Positions 21,321 to 22,944 of a DNA stretch of 22,944 nucleotides are shown here, one piece after another. The notes under the pieces are model-generated. The model worked only from the letters and a program-made list of their open reading frames with translations. It searched no databases and was not told the DNA's origin. The translations under genes and the position numbers were made by a program. The DNA is from CAYWHE01 sp964458125 (GTDB lineage Bacteria > Bacteroidota > Bacteroidia > AKYH767-A > OLB10): assembly GCA_964458125.1 (NCBI GenBank), contig CAYWHE010000042.1:1-22944 (forward strand), in the 5' to 3' direction. The first letter of the stretch is position 1. Each line of letters starts with the position of its first letter.

Positions 21321-22944
21321 CTAGTTTTCAAAACTGATGTCTTTCACATTCAGTTGCAGCGATGTTTTGTTATTGAAATTGTTTTCTTCAATATGGTAAC
21401 ATACGTTGAACGGCATGCCGTTCGCAATCATCGGGTGGTAATGACCCATCTGGAATGCAATGCCGTCAAAGCTGATGATCCGGCTACCGTTATGAACCAG
21501 GTTTAATTTCAGGTGATTGTTTCCCACCACCCGGCCATAGCCTGTATCCCGGACCATGTCGGTTTTAAAAACCGGCGACATGTTGCCGGGTCCGAAGGGT
21601 GCAAACTGACGTAAAATTTTAAAGAAAGAAGGGGTGATGTCTTTCAGGTTTATTTCGGCATCAATCTCAATCTCACGGGTCAGGCTGCGTTCATCAATGG
21701 TCCCGGCTACAATCCTTTCAAACTTTTCCCGGAAGGCGTGAATATTTTCAGGTTTCATGGTCAGGCCGGCCGCATACATATGACCGCCAAACTGATCCAG
21801 CAGATCGGAACAGGCTTCAATGGCATTGTAAATATCAAAATCCTTAACCGAACGGGCTGAGCCTGCAATATAGCCGTTGGACTGTGTTAACACCACCGTG
21901 GGCCGGTAATATTTATCCGTTAGCCTGGAGGCTACGATGCCGATCACTCCTTTATGCCATTCGGGATGGAAAACTACCGTTGACTTCCTGTTCTTAAAAT
22001 CTTCATTTTGTTCAATTTGTGCAAAGGCCTGTTCTGTAATATTCTGATCCAGCGTTTTCCTGGTGGTGTTTTTCTCGTTGATCTCATCCCCCTGGAATTT
22101 GGCGGTTGTCGCATTGTCGGCAATCAGCAGTTCCACAGCCTGCCTCCCGCTTTCAATCCGCCCGGCTGCATTGATGCGCGGGGCGATGGTAAACACAATA
22201 TCGCTGATGGTTAATTCTTTGTTTACCCCGCTGACCTCCAGGATTGCTTTAATTCCGGCCCGGGGATGATGATTCAGCCGTTTGAGCCCGAAATAGGCCA
22301 GGGTCCTGTTTTCACCGGTAATGGGCACAATGTCTGCGGCAATGCTTACGGCTACCAGGTCCAGGTATTCTTCCAGGTCCTTAAACGGTATGTTGTTTTT
22401 TTGTGCAAAGGCCTGTATCAGTTTAAAGCCGATTCCGCAACCCGACAGTTCATCATAAGGATAACTGCAATCGCTGCGCTTGGGGTCCAGGACGGCATAT
22501 GCCGGAGGCAGTTCATTCCCGGGACGGTGGTGATCGCAAATGATAAAATCAATGCCCAGGGACCGGGCGTACTGGACTTTATCAATGGCCTTGATCCCGC
22601 AATCCAATGCTATAATCAGGGTAAACCCGTTTTCATGCGCCCAGTCGATCCCGATCGTACTGACACCATATCCTTCCTTGTAGCGGTCCGGAATGTAAAA
22701 ATCAAGATCGGGATGGATTTTTTTTAAGAAGGTGTAAACCAGTGAAACGGCCGTTGTTCCGTCTACATCATAATCGCCAAAAACCAATATTCTTTCACCT
22801 TTCCCAATGGCCTCTTCAATGCGCAGAATGGCTTTTTCCATGTCCTGCATCAGGAAAGGATCATGCAGGTGTTCCAGTGTGGGTCTGAATAAAAACCTGG
22901 CTTGTTCAAAGGTCGTAATTCCCCTCTGAATGAGCAGGTTGGTC
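21321..22944 (-). CDS. recJ: Single-stranded-DNA-specific exonuclease RecJ, 5' end beyond the window
   Basis: The frame is open from the right edge (first whole codon at 22943) and gives 540 residues ending SLQLNVKDISFEN, so only about 30 N-terminal residues are missing. RecJ degrades single-stranded DNA 5' to 3' in RecF-pathway recombination, mismatch repair and base excision repair. The DHH-family metal motifs are DYDVDGTTA (about residue 56), ALDCGIK and CDHHRPGNELPPAYAVLDPKR (about 138-158). The DHHA1 part is visible as APRINAAGRIESGRQAVELL and, further on, GYIAGSARSVKDFDI followed by GGHMYAAGLTM. The C-terminal OB-type domain carries PFGPGNMSPVF. The Met at 22850 is internal: residues upstream of it (RGITTFEQARFLFRP) match the family's N-terminal region. 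Confidence 0.95.
   Translation of the reverse strand, partial: TNLLIQRGITTFEQARFLFRPTLEHLHDPFLMQDMEKAILRIEEAIGKGERILVFGDYDVDGTTAVSLVYTFLKKIHPDLDFYIPDRYKEGYGVSTIGIDWAHENGFTLIIALDCGIKAIDKVQYARSLGIDFIICDHHRPGNELPPAYAVLDPKRSDCSYPYDELSGCGIGFKLIQAFAQKNNIPFKDLEEYLDLVAVSIAADIVPITGENRTLAYFGLKRLNHHPRAGIKAILEVSGVNKELTISDIVFTIAPRINAAGRIESGRQAVELLIADNATTAKFQGDEINEKNTTRKTLDQNITEQAFAQIEQNEDFKNRKSTVVFHPEWHKGVIGIVASRLTDKYYRPTVVLTQSNGYIAGSARSVKDFDIYNAIEACSDLLDQFGGHMYAAGLTMKPENIHAFREKFERIVAGTIDERSLTREIEIDAEINLKDITPSFFKILRQFAPFGPGNMSPVFKTDMVRDTGYGRVVGNNHLKLNLVHNGSRIISFDGIAFQMGHYHPMIANGMPFNVCYHIEENNFNNKTSLQLNVKDISFEN

Noticed and set aside
21103..21324. 73-residue plus-strand frame across the recJ-leuS spacer
   Set aside because: It overlaps the start of leuS, contains the inverted repeat and has a low-complexity product; no support for translation.

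Overview
Most of this window (about position 230 to the end) reads as one stretch of chromosome from a member of the Bacteroidota. The evidence is two large type IX secretion (T9SS) cargo proteins with different C-terminal sorting domains, SprB-type repeats, upstream boxes matching the Bacteroidota -7 element TAnnTTTG, weak or absent Shine-Dalgarno sequences, and a purD neighbourhood with two small-family membrane proteins seen in this phylum. A genus cannot be named from the sequence alone. The first ~230 bases do not belong to this genome by composition (about 65% GC against about 45%) or by gene content. They interrupt an ABC ATPase gene in mid-domain, so they are best read as an assembly or cloning chimera.

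Layout. 1-~230: foreign GC-rich fragment of a coiled-coil protein. ~230-1576 (minus): truncated ABC ATPase and its membrane partner. 1681-5915 (plus): a perfect 8-1-8 palindrome of Fur/PerR type and a TAnnTTTG box, then four exported-protein genes: an outer-membrane porin-like barrel, a Tat-type Rieske protein, an imelysin lipoprotein and a di-haem c-type oxidoreductase lipoprotein. This is a candidate iron-responsive envelope iron/redox operon. 6166-9216 (plus): a surface protein with nine SprB-like repeats and a T9SS type B C-terminus. 9280-12492 (minus, convergent): a multidomain T9SS type A protein with cohesin-like and dockerin-like segments. The two share a hairpin terminator. 12775-14289 (plus): a 504-residue helical protein of unknown function. 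14404-16950: purD, a 60-residue membrane protein on the opposite strand, and a multipass membrane protein resembling DUF6427. 16979-21191 (minus): leuS, scpB and a DUF3108-like exported protein with equal 20-nt gaps, read in the order leuS-scpB-DUF3108. 21321-22944 (minus): recJ, which runs off the right edge.

The most interesting part is 1681-5915. Imelysin plus di-haem oxidoreductase pairs are known from iron-regulated loci. Here they sit with a Rieske protein and a porin-like barrel behind a FUR-superfamily-type operator, which suggests an envelope iron-handling and electron-transfer module. No inner-membrane permease is present in the window. No tRNA, rRNA, CRISPR array or insertion sequence was seen. 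No gene-free stretch exceeds 300 bases; the two longest are 5916-6165 and 12493-12774.
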